From Nocardioides baekrokdamisoli (GTDB lineage Bacteria; Actinomycetota; Actinomycetes; Propionibacteriales; Nocardioidaceae): 64,000 nt of DNA. The notes below the pieces were generated by a model. That model worked only from the letters and a program-made list of their open reading frames with translations, searched no databases and was not told the origin of the DNA. Positions 1 through 8,764 of the stretch are shown here, piece by piece. The DNA lies in NCBI RefSeq assembly GCF_003945325.1, contig NZ_AP019307.1, forward strand, positions 1,302,001 through 1,366,000. The letters are read 5' to 3'. Position numbers and translations under genes: made by a program. Within the stretch, counting starts at the first letter, position 1. Every line of letters begins with the position of its first letter.

Positions 1-566
1 CTGCCGGTGGCGACGTCGTGCAACACCAGATGGCTGTCGAAGGCCTGCACCGGACGGCCCTGCCGCCAGAAGGCATCCCACTGGGTCTGGGTCGAGATGA
101 AGGTGCCGTAGTCGGTCGGGCCGCCAGAGCCGGCAACACCCGACCCCATACCCATGTCGGTCCACCACTGGAAGGCGTCACCGGCGACCTCGCCCTTGTG
201 CACGAGCGGCCGCTCAGTACTGCCGTCGGCCGATGCCGGTACGAACGCCACCCGGAGGTTCTCGAACGATCCCCCGTCGTCCAACGCCTGATGCAGGGCT
301 GCGATCGACGCCGTGTTGACGACTCCCGTGCCGCCTGCCCCGTTGAGCGAGAAGTACGTCGCTCCCGTGTGCGCCGCACCTTCGTGACCCCACCAGCCGC
401 CGACGATGGCGTATCCCGGATCGGCGAGCGGACCCTTCGCTCCGGTCTCGAAGATGACCTCGGCAGCGGACCCGTGCGGAGCGGCTGCGTCGGCGCTCCA
501 CATCAGGCCGCCGACGGTGGCACCGACCACGGCGGCCGTCGTCACGATCCTGGACAGGCGGTTCAT
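1..566 (-). CDS. Secreted surface-module protein, 3' end outside the window
   Basis: The frame opens with ATG at 566, whose ATGA overlaps the stop of the upstream DUF916-like gene, and stays open to the window edge (188 codons seen). It starts with a Sec signal peptide (basic MNRLSR, hydrophobic core, cleavage near ADA). The rest aligns by eye with residues about 40-178 of the Ig/WxL protein encoded at 2084-4096. Both carry GWWGHE, an AT-F/L-LN segment, an NL-VAFV segment and a TDY...IST...W...G-PV-----S-L block. No catalytic motif is visible and I do not recognise the module. Operonic overlap with the DUF916-like gene suggests a shared role at the cell surface. Confidence 0.8.
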   Translation of the reverse strand, partial: MNRLSRIVTTAAVVGATVGGLMWSADAAAPHGSAAEVIFETGAKGPLADPGYAIVGGWWGHEGAAHTGATYFSLNGAGGTGVVNTASIAALHQALDDGGSFENLRVAFVPASADGSTERPLVHKGEVAGDAFQWWTDMGMGSGVAGSGGPTDYGTFISTQTQWDAFWRQGRPVQAFDSHLVLHDVATG

Positions 567-1963
567 TCCGTGCCGCCCATCGGCTCGAGGCCCTCAGGGG
601 TCGCGTGACGACCTGGAGCCTTCCGCGCCCGGCCGAACAGACCTCCGCGAGCGACCTTCCGGGCACCTCTGCCCACGGGCGGCTCGACGTCGGTCGGGGA
701 TACGGCCTGCGACTCCCCGGCATCGTTCGGCTTCGTACGCCACCCCGGTGCGCGCGTCTTCCGGGCCTCGCGTTTGGCGAGCTCTGCTGCCTGCTGGGCG
801 ATCTTCGCCTGTGCCTTCGCGAGCTCGGCCTTCTCCGCCTCGAGGCGGGCCTGCTTCTCGGCCCGCAGTCTGCGCCAGCGGCGGTAGCCACGCCACAGCA
901 GGTACAGCGCCAGGATCGTGCCGACGATGATCGCGATCAGCACCCACGGCCACGGCCAGAAAGTCAGGCTTGCGGCCGCCGGCGTGGTCGTCACTGCCTG
1001 GGTCGGATCAGCCGGTGATCCGAACGCCGTCGCGGTGACATGCCATGGGCCGAGGCCGAAGACGCCCGTCACGGTCTTGGTGACAGTCGCGCTGCCGCCC
1101 GGGAAGAGATTGGAGATGACCTCGGGATAGCTGTGGATCGCTGGAAGGAACCACCGCGTGGTGCCGATCAGGGTCGAGACGTTCAGCCGTACGTCACCGA
1201 CGTTGCGCACCGTGAACGTGACGGTGTAGCGACTCGTCCCCAGCGGGCCACCGGGCTCGTCCCAGTGGGCGCGCAGATTGCTGACCCGCAGTGCACTTCG
1301 CAGCGTGCCCACCTGGCTGGCCAGGTGGAAGTAGACCGAGACACCGAGGCGCTGCTGGAGCGTGACGTTCGCTCCGTCGCCGTTCCTCGCCTTGGCGTCG
1401 AGCTCCGCCACGATTGCGGCGGCATGGTCGCCGGGGGTGGCATCGAGCGGGATCCGGGCCTCGAACGGGATCAGGACCCGACCGGGGATGTTGCGGTCGT
1501 TCGGGGCGGCATGACTCGCGGGAATCGTCACCGTCAGGCGTCGCTGGCCGTTGAGGGTGAACCAGGAGCCCGCCTGGGTGACCTTCTGGTTGATCAGCGA
1601 CAGCTGGAAGGTGCTGGACCCGTTCTGGGCCGCGTCGGCCGGATAGACCTGCACGGTGATCGGCGTCCGGGCGAGATTGAACAGGGCGACCGCGTCGCGT
1701 ACGACGCCACCCGGCTTGCTCTCGGCCGAGATGTACGGACGACCGTCGACGAGGTGGTCGCTGGGCACCTGCACCGCCGGACCGATACCGAAGGTGAGGT
1801 TCTTGCTGGTCGCGGCCGGATTCGGCTTCGCGGGGGCGGTGGCAGTGGTGGACGGGGTGGGGCTTGGGCTCGTACTTGCGCCCAGCGCCGGAAACGGCAG
1901 GGCGACCGCGCTGAAGAGCACGGTCGCAATCGCCACGGCGAGTACGCGGAGGAAGGTCTGCAT
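563..1963 (-). CDS. DUF916-like (WxL-interacting-protein-like) membrane protein
   Basis: 466 aa. Signal peptide at residues 1-29, a Ser/Thr/Pro-rich linker to about 50, an extracellular beta-rich region 54-320, one transmembrane segment 335-358, a charged Ala/Lys/Glu coiled-coil stretch 365-403 and a basic cytoplasmic tail. The segments FGIGP, PYISAES-PGG--RD-V-LFNL and the late VRNVGDVRL block are typical of DUF916 proteins. In Firmicutes those proteins accompany WxL-domain proteins and bind them or peptidoglycan; that role is inferred here from the neighbour at 2084-4096. ATG 1963 was chosen over upstream starts because AGAGAG lies just 5' of it, as in two neighbouring genes, and the signal peptide begins there. 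Confidence 0.75.
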   Translation of the reverse strand: MQTFLRVLAVAIATVLFSAVALPFPALGASTSPSPTPSTTATAPAKPNPAATSKNLTFGIGPAVQVPSDHLVDGRPYISAESKPGGVVRDAVALFNLARTPITVQVYPADAAQNGSSTFQLSLINQKVTQAGSWFTLNGQRRLTVTIPASHAAPNDRNIPGRVLIPFEARIPLDATPGDHAAAIVAELDAKARNGDGANVTLQQRLGVSVYFHLASQVGTLRSALRVSNLRAHWDEPGGPLGTSRYTVTFTVRNVGDVRLNVSTLIGTTRWFLPAIHSYPEVISNLFPGGSATVTKTVTGVFGLGPWHVTATAFGSPADPTQAVTTTPAAASLTFWPWPWVLIAIIVGTILALYLLWRGYRRWRRLRAEKQARLEAEKAELAKAQAKIAQQAAELAKREARKTRAPGWRTKPNDAGESQAVSPTDVEPPVGRGARKVARGGLFGRARKAPGRHATPEGLEPMGGTE

Positions 1964-1993
1964 GGGGGCTCTCTCTGTCATGGGTGTACGCCC

Positions 1994-2070
1994 GGGGGCG
2001 GCGTGCCGGTGGGGCGGATGCCTTCGCACCCGCCCCACCGCGAGTGACCCGTCGGTCGCTCGCCGCCCCC
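1994..2070 (-). terminator. Nested GC-rich inverted repeats between the WxL-like and DUF916-like genes
   Basis: An inner perfect 11-bp stem (2007-2017 with 2030-2040, CGGTGGGGCGG) sits inside an outer perfect 10-bp stem (1994-2003 with 2061-2070, GGGGGCGGCG). It begins 14 nt past the stop of the WxL-like gene and ends before the DUF916-like start, so it may be a partial terminator that sets the ratio of the two products. There is no T-run. Confidence 0.55.
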
Positions 2071-2083
2071 AGGCGGTCTTGAA

Positions 2084-4096
2084 TTACTGCGCGGTCAGCG
2101 TGAACGTGACCGTGCCGGCGTAGTGGCCAGCCGGGGTGTCCGCCGGAGCGTTCACCGTGAGCGTGCCGCCGAGGTTCCACGACCCGACACCGTGCGCGGT
2201 GTGCGCGATGGTCTTCGCCGGGAGACCCGCCAGACCGAGGGTGCCGACGACGCCGGGCTCGATCGCCGGGCTCGCCGCAGCGATCGGGAAGAAGGTCGCC
2301 ACACCGCCGGTCGGAGCCTGAGCTGCGCTCATGCCCGTGATGCCGACGTTCTGGGCGTTGATCACGCCGGTGCCCGTCGTGCCGCCGGTGAGGTTGCTCG
2401 ACTGAGCCGTGAGGGTCCACGGCAGGTCACCGGCGAGCGTGTCGACGATCGCGATGTTGCCGAACGTCGTGCTGCCCGAGAAACCGGTGGTCGGGTCGGA
2501 GTTCTGCGTCAGCGTGCCCACGTTGAGCGGGTTGCTCGACGTGTACGGCGTCGACAGGGTCATCGTGCCCGCCGGGATGTCGGCGGTGACGTTGCCGACC
2601 GAGACCTGCGGCGGGTTGGCCGGAGCCGTCACCGCGAACGGAGCCGAGGTGTCGATCGACGCCTGGTAGTTGACGCCGTCCGTTGGGGTGAAGTCAGCCT
2701 CGACGGTCCAGGTCGGGTCCGCGGTCGCGAAGTTGACGACCACGCTGGCCACACCGCTCGCGTCCGTGGGGATGTTGCTGCCCAGGACCGTGGTGGTCGC
2801 GCTGCCGCTGCGGTGACCGATGAACGTGACGTGACCCGGGATCGTGGTCTGGGCGGCGTCACCGGTCTTGAAGGCGTGAGCCGTCAACGTCACGTTGGTG
2901 CTGGTGTCGTTGTTGGCGTTCGGGTTGACCGCGACCACGGTGGTCGTGTTGGCACCCTGGATGGTGTACGCCTCCGGAGCAGCCGTCGAGCCTGCGAGGT
3001 GAAGCCCCGTCGTCGGACCGGCGTACGTGGCGCTGATCGAGTGCGAGCCCGAGGAGAGCGTGCTCACCGGGAGGCTCGCGACACCGCTCGCGTTCGGAGT
3101 GGCCGTGCCGAGGGTGGAGGCGCCGTCCTTGAACGTCACCGTTCCGGCGGTCACCGGAGCGTTGCCGTTGTCGGTGTCCGTGACGGTCGTGCTGAACGTC
3201 ACTGCAGCACCCTGGGCAGCCGGCGAGGCCACGTTGGAGGTCACAGCGCTCGCCGCGGTGCGGTCACCGACGGTGGTGTCGATGTAACCGGCCGAGGTAC
3301 GGATCGAGTCGTACGCAGCCGACTTGCCGGCGGCCGGGTCCTGGCTGTGGTCAGCCGGGAGAGCAGCCGTGGTCAGCGGGACGTACGCAGCCTCGGCCTT
3401 GCCGTCGGCGCCGGCGAGCACGACCGGCTCACCGTTCGACGCCGTCGTGTTCGAGACGTAGAAGATCAGGCCGATGTTGGTGCCCGAGGCCCAGTTGTTG
3501 AGGATCGACTTGCCGAGGGCGTGCGTACCGGAGGCCGGAGCGCCCGGAGCAGCGGCGTCGATCGGCGTCAGGTTGCTGTCGTACCCGACGACCGGTGAAC
3601 CGGCGTTGACCCATGCGTTGTAGCTGGCGTCGGTCGAGATGGTGTCGACGTAGTCGGTGTCCGCGGTGTTGCCGGAGTACGAGCTGCCGAAGGTCGAGCC
3701 GTCGAACCAGGTGTAGGCCTGACCGACGGTCTCACCGGCGGCGATCGTCGGACGGACGTTGGAGATACTCGGGTTCTGGACGAACGCGACGTTCAGGTTG
3801 CCGGCGTTGGCGTCCGGACCGATCTTGGCCAGGACGGCCGCCAGGGTGGTGCCGGAGGTGTTGAGGCCGAGGAACGTCGCCTTGTTGTGGGTCGACGTCT
3901 CGTGACCCCACCAACCGCTGGCCAGCGCGTTCGCGGCCAGGTCGGTCTGGGTGTTCGCCTCGAGGATGATTTCAGCGGCGCCGGCGGTGGGCGCGTAAGC
4001 GTTGGCAGGGGTGGCGGTGGCCAGGATCGCGGCAGGAATCGCGACCGCGACGGCACCCGCGAGCAAGCGGCGAGCGCGAGCAGGAGTACGCAACAT
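2084..4096 (-). CDS. Secreted Ig-repeat protein with WxL-like C-terminal domain
   Basis: 670 aa. Signal peptide ending near ANA (residue 33). An N-terminal module at about 38-250 is shared with the partial protein at 1-566. Two bacterial Ig-like repeats follow (about 282-380 and 383-490, each with GTVTF or GHVTF and a SGVAS turn). The C-terminal region 498-670 has two W-x-L motifs, W560-T-L and W640-N-L, and ends in AGHYAGTVTFTLTAQ, which resembles the closing strand of WxL domains. WxL domains bind the cell wall non-covalently, so this is probably a wall-attached adhesin or structural protein. ATG 4096 has an AGAGAGAAG ribosome site 3 nt upstream. It is the likely partner of the DUF916-like protein encoded next. 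Confidence 0.75.
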   Translation of the reverse strand: MLRTPARARRLLAGAVAVAIPAAILATATPANAYAPTAGAAEIILEANTQTDLAANALASGWWGHETSTHNKATFLGLNTSGTTLAAVLAKIGPDANAGNLNVAFVQNPSISNVRPTIAAGETVGQAYTWFDGSTFGSSYSGNTADTDYVDTISTDASYNAWVNAGSPVVGYDSNLTPIDAAAPGAPASGTHALGKSILNNWASGTNIGLIFYVSNTTASNGEPVVLAGADGKAEAAYVPLTTAALPADHSQDPAAGKSAAYDSIRTSAGYIDTTVGDRTAASAVTSNVASPAAQGAAVTFSTTVTDTDNGNAPVTAGTVTFKDGASTLGTATPNASGVASLPVSTLSSGSHSISATYAGPTTGLHLAGSTAAPEAYTIQGANTTTVVAVNPNANNDTSTNVTLTAHAFKTGDAAQTTIPGHVTFIGHRSGSATTTVLGSNIPTDASGVASVVVNFATADPTWTVEADFTPTDGVNYQASIDTSAPFAVTAPANPPQVSVGNVTADIPAGTMTLSTPYTSSNPLNVGTLTQNSDPTTGFSGSTTFGNIAIVDTLAGDLPWTLTAQSSNLTGGTTGTGVINAQNVGITGMSAAQAPTGGVATFFPIAAASPAIEPGVVGTLGLAGLPAKTIAHTAHGVGSWNLGGTLTVNAPADTPAGHYAGTVTFTLTAQ

Positions 4097-4226
4097 GACT
4101 TCTCTCTCTGGATATGGGGTTACAGCGAGGGGATGGAGCAGTGCGGTGGAGCAGGCGGGCGTCATGCGACGACCCGCATCCGGGCCAGGGGACGGTCCGG
4201 CGGGTTGCGGCTGGGATCAAGCGACG

Positions 4227-4258
4227 GGTGTGGGTCCCTACCGAGCGGGACCCACACC
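4227..4258 (-). terminator. Intrinsic terminator of the PstS-like gene
   Basis: Perfect 12-bp stem GGTGTGGGTCCC (4227-4238) with GGGACCCACACC (4247-4258) around an 8-nt loop. It starts 8 nt beyond the stop of the binding-protein gene on the minus strand. There is no T-run, as is common in actinobacteria. Confidence 0.8.
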
Positions 4259-4265
4259 GCGTCGA

Positions 4266-5537
4266 TCAGTAACCGCTCGGGCAGTCGCCCGGCAGGGCCG
4301 AGCCGGTGCCGACCGAGTAGGACAGGACACCGAATCCGAACTTCTTGATGATGGTCTTGCCAGCGCCGGAGAAGATCTGGCCGATGCCACCACCGGTGAG
4401 GATCGACACGAGGGCCGACTGCTTGGGCGTCGGGGTCCCGGTCGGCAGGAACCCGCCGGGGACGACGTCGTAGGTGTCGCGGTTGAAGTTGCCGACACCG
4501 GAGACCGGGACGGTGTTGAACGCACCGGCAGCGTTCTGGCTGCCGAAGAGCGGGCCCTGGGCAGCGCTGCTACCCGAACCGGTGACCGCGGCGCTGCCGT
4601 TGACACTGGCGATGGCCATCTTGGAGTTGTCCAGCGTGTTCGGCGCGGCGGCCGTCTGCTGGGAGATCCACTGCGCAGCCGAGAACGGGATGATCGCGCC
4701 CGGGATCGTGAGTGCGCGACCGTTGTTCTCCTCGTACGGGCCGGCGGTGCCCGCACCGAAGACGGTGCCGGCGAGGTCGGAGACGTACGCCGCGTTCGCG
4801 CCCTGGGAGTTGCTGATGCCGGCAGCACCGGCGAAGAACTTGCGGGTACCCGAAGCCGTCTGCGGAAGGACCGGGACGACCTGCAGGCCGTCGAGGAACA
4901 CCTTCGCGGTGGCGTCGGCGGTGGCGTTGCCGCTCGGCTCGGCCGAGCCGTCGGCCTGGGTGAAGGTCACGCGACCGTCGGCGCTCGGCACACCGCTGTA
5001 GAGCGCGGTGATGTCCGTGGTGGCCAGGTTCAGCGAGGCCGGGAGACCGCTGGCAGCAGCACCGACCGCCTGGGTGTTGTACGCGATCGACACGGCGTCG
5101 CGGGCGAACGGCAGGTACTGGACCGTGCCCGAGGTGCCCGCGGGGCCGCTCGAGGAACGACCGAAGTCCACGTCCTGCGTGTTGAGCGTGTAGTTGGTGC
5201 TGTTGAGCGTGAGCTTGTTGGTGGGGTCACCCGCCGCGTCCCAAGTGGCGCAGACAGCCTTGAGACCGTCGCCCGAACCGTTCGGGCGAGCGAACCATGC
5301 GCCGCCGGTCTTGGTCTGGATGGTGTTGTACGCAACGCCACCGGACGTCGCGTTCCACGAGGCGATCGACGGCGCGACGGCGGTCGAGTCGTTGGTGAGA
5401 CCGTTCCAGACGTCCTGGATCGTGTCGGAGCCGGCCGCAACGTACGGACGTACCGGGTCGGCGAACGCAGGGGTGGCCAGAGCCACCGAGGCGAGGACGG
5501 CCGCGCCGCCCGCGAGGAACTTCTTGCTGTGCTTCAT
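4266..5537 (-). CDS. PstS-like periplasmic-type substrate-binding protein
   Basis: 423 aa. Signal peptide MKHSKKFL...ATPAFA (about 27 residues). The mature N-terminus VRPYVAAGSDTIQDVW is typical of actinobacterial PstS-like binding proteins of the PBP type II fold. It is followed by RPNGSGDG, DVDFGRSSS and PFARDAVSIAYN, where ligand-contacting loops lie. No lipobox is present, so it is secreted, not lipid-anchored. No ABC permease or ATPase is nearby, so transport through a Pst complex is not supported. Its place beside the WxL-like genes, with a similar AGAGAG leader, suggests a surface function. ATG 5537 is chosen because the signal peptide starts there; the frame stays open for 86 codons upstream without plausible protein. 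Confidence 0.75.
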   Translation of the reverse strand: MKHSKKFLAGGAAVLASVALATPAFADPVRPYVAAGSDTIQDVWNGLTNDSTAVAPSIASWNATSGGVAYNTIQTKTGGAWFARPNGSGDGLKAVCATWDAAGDPTNKLTLNSTNYTLNTQDVDFGRSSSGPAGTSGTVQYLPFARDAVSIAYNTQAVGAAASGLPASLNLATTDITALYSGVPSADGRVTFTQADGSAEPSGNATADATAKVFLDGLQVVPVLPQTASGTRKFFAGAAGISNSQGANAAYVSDLAGTVFGAGTAGPYEENNGRALTIPGAIIPFSAAQWISQQTAAAPNTLDNSKMAIASVNGSAAVTGSGSSAAQGPLFGSQNAAGAFNTVPVSGVGNFNRDTYDVVPGGFLPTGTPTPKQSALVSILTGGGIGQIFSGAGKTIIKKFGFGVLSYSVGTGSALPGDCPSGY

Positions 5538-5863
5538 CGCAGAGATACCGATCTCTCTATGTCGGTCGAAATCGCCTGGTTCCAGGCGATGCAAACTGGT
5601 CGGAGCAGCACGCGGATCGAACGCACCCGACAGCCCGCGAAGGGCATGCGGGTCCCGAGAGACGTCGTCGTATGTGTCGGGATGATTCTTTGAAATGGGG
5701 CGTCGGCGGACTACGGCCGAGCACGGAACGCCATGCAAACAGGAGGTGAAACCGCACAGGGGTTTGATGGTTTCGACCGGATCGGTGTGATCCACGCAAC
5801 CCCGAAGGTCGCGGTCCTGAGGAACTCAGACCGTTCTCTCAGGTCGATCTCAGGCGTTGTGGG
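5538..5863. other. Gene-free stretch upstream of the PstS-like gene
   Basis: No convincing coding sequence in 326 bp. It holds two hairpin-forming repeats: a short one next to the start of the binding-protein gene (AGAGAT at 5541-5546 with ATCTCT at 5551-5556) and a 20-bp palindrome at 5571-5590. The murB 3' end lies at the right edge, with no strong terminator visible. Confidence 0.6.
5571..5590. promoter_or_regulatory. 20-bp palindrome, candidate operator
   Basis: ATCGCCTGG, TT, CCAGGCGAT: 9-bp perfect arms with a 2-bp spacer, 33 bp upstream of the binding-protein start codon. The tiny spacer favours a dimeric repressor site over an RNA hairpin. The regulator is unknown. Confidence 0.45.
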
Positions 5864-6871
5864 CTAGAGCGCGCAGCCGAGGAAGACGGGTTCAGGTTCG
5901 AGTCCGATGCCGAACTCTGCGGCGACCCCGTCCCGGATCTCCCGCGCCAGCGCCAGCAGCGCATCGGTCGTCGCGCCGCCCCGGTTCGTCAGTGCCAGCG
6001 TGTGCTTGGTCGACAACGAGACCAGCTCGTTGCCGTACCCCTTGCCGAAACCGGCGTGCTCGATGAGCCAGGCGGCCGAGGTCTTCACCCGACCGTCGGG
6101 CTGTGGGTACGCCGGGGCGCCGGCGGGCGCCACCTCGACGAACGGATTGGTGAAGAACGAGCCTGCGCTCCAGGTGTCGTGGTCCTCGGCGTCCAGGACC
6201 ATGCCCTTGCCACGCCGCAGACCGAGGACCGCGGCGCGTACGTCCTCCAGCGGAGCACGCTCCCCCACCTCGACGTCGAGGGTCCGCGCGAGTTCCGCGT
6301 ACCCGACGGGCGCGGAGAGGCTGCCGACCGCGAAGGTGAACGTGACCGAGAGGACTGCGTGTCGGCCGGGGTCCGCCTTGAACCGCGACCAGCGGTAGGC
6401 AAAGCCGCACTCGTCAGCCGCGAAGGTGCGTACGCCCTTGAGGCGACGGTCCCAGACCCGGACCTCGGCGATCGTCTGGCCGACCTCCTGACCGTACGCG
6501 CCGACGTTCTGCATCGGGGTGGCACCCACGGTGCCGGGGATGCCGGCAAGGGCTTCGACACCGACCCAGCCGGAGGCAACAGCATGGGCGACGAAGGTGT
6601 CCCAGTTCTCGCCGGCGGCGACCGTGACCCGGACGTGACCGTCGGCGTCGACCTCGGGGGCGATCCCGGCGGTGGCCACCCTGACGACGGTGCCGTCGAA
6701 GCCCTCATCGGCGACGACGAGGTTCGATCCTCCGCCGAGGATCAGGACGCCGGTACCGGCCTCATCGGCCGCACCGAGGGCAGAAATGAACGCAGCCTCG
6801 GAGGAGGCTTCGATCCAGGTCGAAGCGCTCCCGCCGAGGCGTAGCGTTGTGAAATCAGCGAGCCGAGGCAC
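5864..6871 (-). CDS. murB: UDP-N-acetylenolpyruvoylglucosamine reductase MurB
   Basis: NADPH- and FAD-dependent reduction of UDP-GlcNAc-enolpyruvate to UDP-MurNAc, the second step of cytoplasmic peptidoglycan precursor synthesis. Visible motifs are FTTLRLGG at the N-terminus, the FAD-binding GGGSNLVV, GIPGTVGATPMQNVGAYGQE, the catalytic-serine segment SAGSFFTNP and the C-terminal EPEPVF carrying the conserved Glu. I prefer GTG 6871 (335 aa), which starts 11 nt after the rpmG stop. A TTG at 6919 would give 351 aa but overlap rpmG by 37 nt; neither has a clear ribosome site. The identity is certain, the start is not. Confidence 0.95.
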   Translation of the reverse strand: MPRLADFTTLRLGGSASTWIEASSEAAFISALGAADEAGTGVLILGGGSNLVVADEGFDGTVVRVATAGIAPEVDADGHVRVTVAAGENWDTFVAHAVASGWVGVEALAGIPGTVGATPMQNVGAYGQEVGQTIAEVRVWDRRLKGVRTFAADECGFAYRWSRFKADPGRHAVLSVTFTFAVGSLSAPVGYAELARTLDVEVGERAPLEDVRAAVLGLRRGKGMVLDAEDHDTWSAGSFFTNPFVEVAPAGAPAYPQPDGRVKTSAAWLIEHAGFGKGYGNELVSLSTKHTLALTNRGGATTDALLALAREIRDGVAAEFGIGLEPEPVFLGCAL

Positions 6872-6882
6872 GCGTGATGCGA

Positions 6883-7053
6883 TCAGCGCGTCTCGCGGTG
6901 CGGCTGGTGCGTGCGGCAACGCGGGCAGAACTTCGCCAGCTCCATCCGGTCAGGGTCGTTGCGGCGGTTCTTCTTGGTGATGTAGTTCCGCTCCTTGCAC
7001 TCCGTGCACGCCAAAGTGATCTTCGGGCGGATGTCACTGCTCTTGCTGGCCAT
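6883..7053 (-). CDS. rpmG: 50S ribosomal protein L33
   Basis: 56 aa, beginning [19 protein letters not shown] and containing [20 protein letters not shown]. Two CxxC pairs (CTEC and CPRC) form the zinc site, so this is the zinc-binding C+ form of L33. AAGGAC precedes the ATG by 5 nt. The gene follows tRNA-Thr and tRNA-Met on the same strand, a known actinobacterial arrangement, and is probably cotranscribed with them and with murB. Zn-type L33 often has a zinc-free paralogue under Zur control; none is seen here. Confidence 0.95.
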   Translation of the reverse strand: MASKSSDIRPKITLACTECKERNYITKKNRRNDPDRMELAKFCPRCRTHQPHRETR

Positions 7054-7098
7054 TGAAAGTCCTTGGTCGAACGAGGGTGCTGCTTAGAGTATGCCGGG

Positions 7099-7172
7099 TA
7101 GCGGGAGCGGGGATCGAACCCGCGACCTCACGATTATGAGTCGTGCGCTCTAACCGTCTGAGCTATCCCGCC
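7099..7172 (-). tRNA. tRNA-Met (CAT), elongator type
   Basis: The cloverleaf reads GGCGGGA acceptor, AGCTC D-stem, anticodon loop CTCATAA, TTCGATC T-loop, and TCCCGCT plus A. The acceptor opens with a G-U wobble, not the C-A mismatch of initiator tRNA. CCA is not encoded. A lysidine-modified tRNA-Ile with CAT anticodon cannot be excluded by eye. Confidence 0.9.
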
Positions 7173-7201
7173 AGGTGCAAGAGCGGGAGCCCTTGCATCA
7201 G

Positions 7202-7273
7202 AGCCCCCTGTCCGGATTGAACGGACGACCCCTTCCTTACCATGGAAGTGCTCTGCCACTGAGCTAAGGGGGC
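7202..7273 (-). tRNA. tRNA-Thr (GGT)
   Basis: GCCCCCT acceptor pairs with AGGGGGC; TAGCTCAG D-arm; anticodon stem CTTCC/GGAAG around loop ATGGTAA gives anticodon GGT; T-loop TTCAATC. CCA is not encoded. It lies 29 nt upstream of tRNA-Met in the same direction. Confidence 0.93.
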
Positions 7274-7322
7274 AACAGCCGAGAAGATTACTGGCCCCGC
7301 TTGAACCCCACCAAATCGGGAC

Positions 7323-8717
7323 TCACAGACCCGGCATCCGGGCGAATCCGACCGCTTCCTCGAGCTCGTAGGACAGCTCCAGGAGCGTCGCCTCCCAGCC
7401 ATTCCGGGCCGTGAACATCATCCCCTGGGGCAGTCCGCGTTTCGTCTGTGCGACCGGCAGGGAGATCGACGGAGCACCGGTGACGTTCGCCCACGGCGTG
7501 AAGACCACCCATTCCAGGAGCCGCCGCACCAGGTCGTCGTACGGCTGCTGCGGGTCCAGGTATCCGACCTTGGGGGTCTCATGGGCCAGCGTCGGGGTCA
7601 ACACCACGTCGTAGAGCTCGTGGAACTGCTCGGAGAGCGCGGTGACCTTCCGCAAGCGGCTGACCGCACCGGGGATGGCCAGGGCGTTGCGACGCGCGTG
7701 CTTCGCGAGCCCGACGGTGAGACCGGTCATCCTCGACTCGTCCCAGCCACGGCGCAGACGGCCGGTGCCGACGATCGCCACGGCCAGCGAGGCCCAGTAG
7801 AGCAGGAAGTCGTCGGCGAGCGTCTCGGGGATCGGCAGCTGCACCTCGTCGACGTAGTGGCCCAACTCGGCCAGTTGAACGGCGGTCTTCTCGGTGAGTT
7901 CGCGCGTCTGCGCGTCTGCGCCGTAGCCCGCTCCGTCAGTGGTCCAGGCGATCCGCAGACGACGACGGCCGGGTCGGGTGACATCACCGATCGGGGGCAG
8001 GCTCGGGTTGTGGTGCCGTCGGTCGATCTCACGGTGGAAGGCCGCGGTGTCGCGCACGGTCCGGGTCAGGACGCCGTCGGAGACGAGTTTGACCGGCATC
8101 GCGGAGTAGAAGAGGTCCTGCGGCACCCGCCCGCGCGTCGGCTTGAGCCCGACCAGGCCGTTGACGCTGGCGGGGATCCGGATCGAGCCACCGCCGTCAT
8201 TGCCGTGGGCGATCGGGATCGCTCCCGCGCCGACCAGGGCACCGGAGCCCGCGGAGGACGCCCCGGCGTACCGGGTCGGGTCCCACGGAGTGCGTACGCT
8301 GCCCAGGCGCGGGTGGTCGGCCGCCGGGGAGAAGCCCCATTCCGACAACTGTGTCTTGCCCAGGACGCTGAACCCGCTGATCCGGAACGCCTTGGCGGTC
8401 TCACCGTCCTTGGCCACCGGGCGGGCCTCGAAGGCGTCGGTGCCGTGCATCGTGGCCATGCCGCGGGCGTCGATGTTGTCCTTGAGCAGGGTGGGTACGC
8501 CCTCCCAGAAGCCGTCACCGTGGTCGCCGAGCGGGTCGGTCGAGACCGCGGCCATCGCGTTGAGCTGCGGATTCACCTTCGCGATCCGGGCGTACGCAGC
8601 GCTCGCGGCTTCCTTGGCAGTGATCTCCCCGTCGAGGATGCGCTGGCGTACGCCGAGCGCGTCGTCGGCGCCGAGGGCATCGTCGGTGAAGGCGGAAATA
8701 CGGCGTACTGATGGCAC
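7323..8717 (-). CDS. Amidase signature family hydrolase
   Basis: 464 aa, the usual length for the GatA/AS family. The Ser-cisSer-Lys catalytic triad is visible: Lys in PTLLKDNID, the cis-Ser in GNDGGGSIRIPAS, and upstream YAGASSAGSGA. GLKPTRGRVP follows. These enzymes cleave amides to acid and ammonia in the cytoplasm. The substrate cannot be told, and no GatB/GatC is adjacent, so it is probably not the tRNA amidotransferase subunit. The GTG start at 8717 has a TAGGTT hexamer 6 nt upstream (8724-8729), consistent with a leaderless mRNA. Confidence 0.88.
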   Translation of the reverse strand: MPSVRRISAFTDDALGADDALGVRQRILDGEITAKEAASAAYARIAKVNPQLNAMAAVSTDPLGDHGDGFWEGVPTLLKDNIDARGMATMHGTDAFEARPVAKDGETAKAFRISGFSVLGKTQLSEWGFSPAADHPRLGSVRTPWDPTRYAGASSAGSGALVGAGAIPIAHGNDGGGSIRIPASVNGLVGLKPTRGRVPQDLFYSAMPVKLVSDGVLTRTVRDTAAFHREIDRRHHNPSLPPIGDVTRPGRRRLRIAWTTDGAGYGADAQTRELTEKTAVQLAELGHYVDEVQLPIPETLADDFLLYWASLAVAIVGTGRLRRGWDESRMTGLTVGLAKHARRNALAIPGAVSRLRKVTALSEQFHELYDVVLTPTLAHETPKVGYLDPQQPYDDLVRRLLEWVVFTPWANVTGAPSISLPVAQTKRGLPQGMMFTARNGWEATLLELSYELEEAVGFARMPGL

Positions 8718-8764
8718 GGCGCCAACCTACTCGCGGGTGCTACCGGACGGGACCGTGGCCATCG

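Noticed and set aside
7099..7172. Initiator tRNA-fMet
   Set aside because: The acceptor end starts with a G-U wobble in place of the initiator mismatch.
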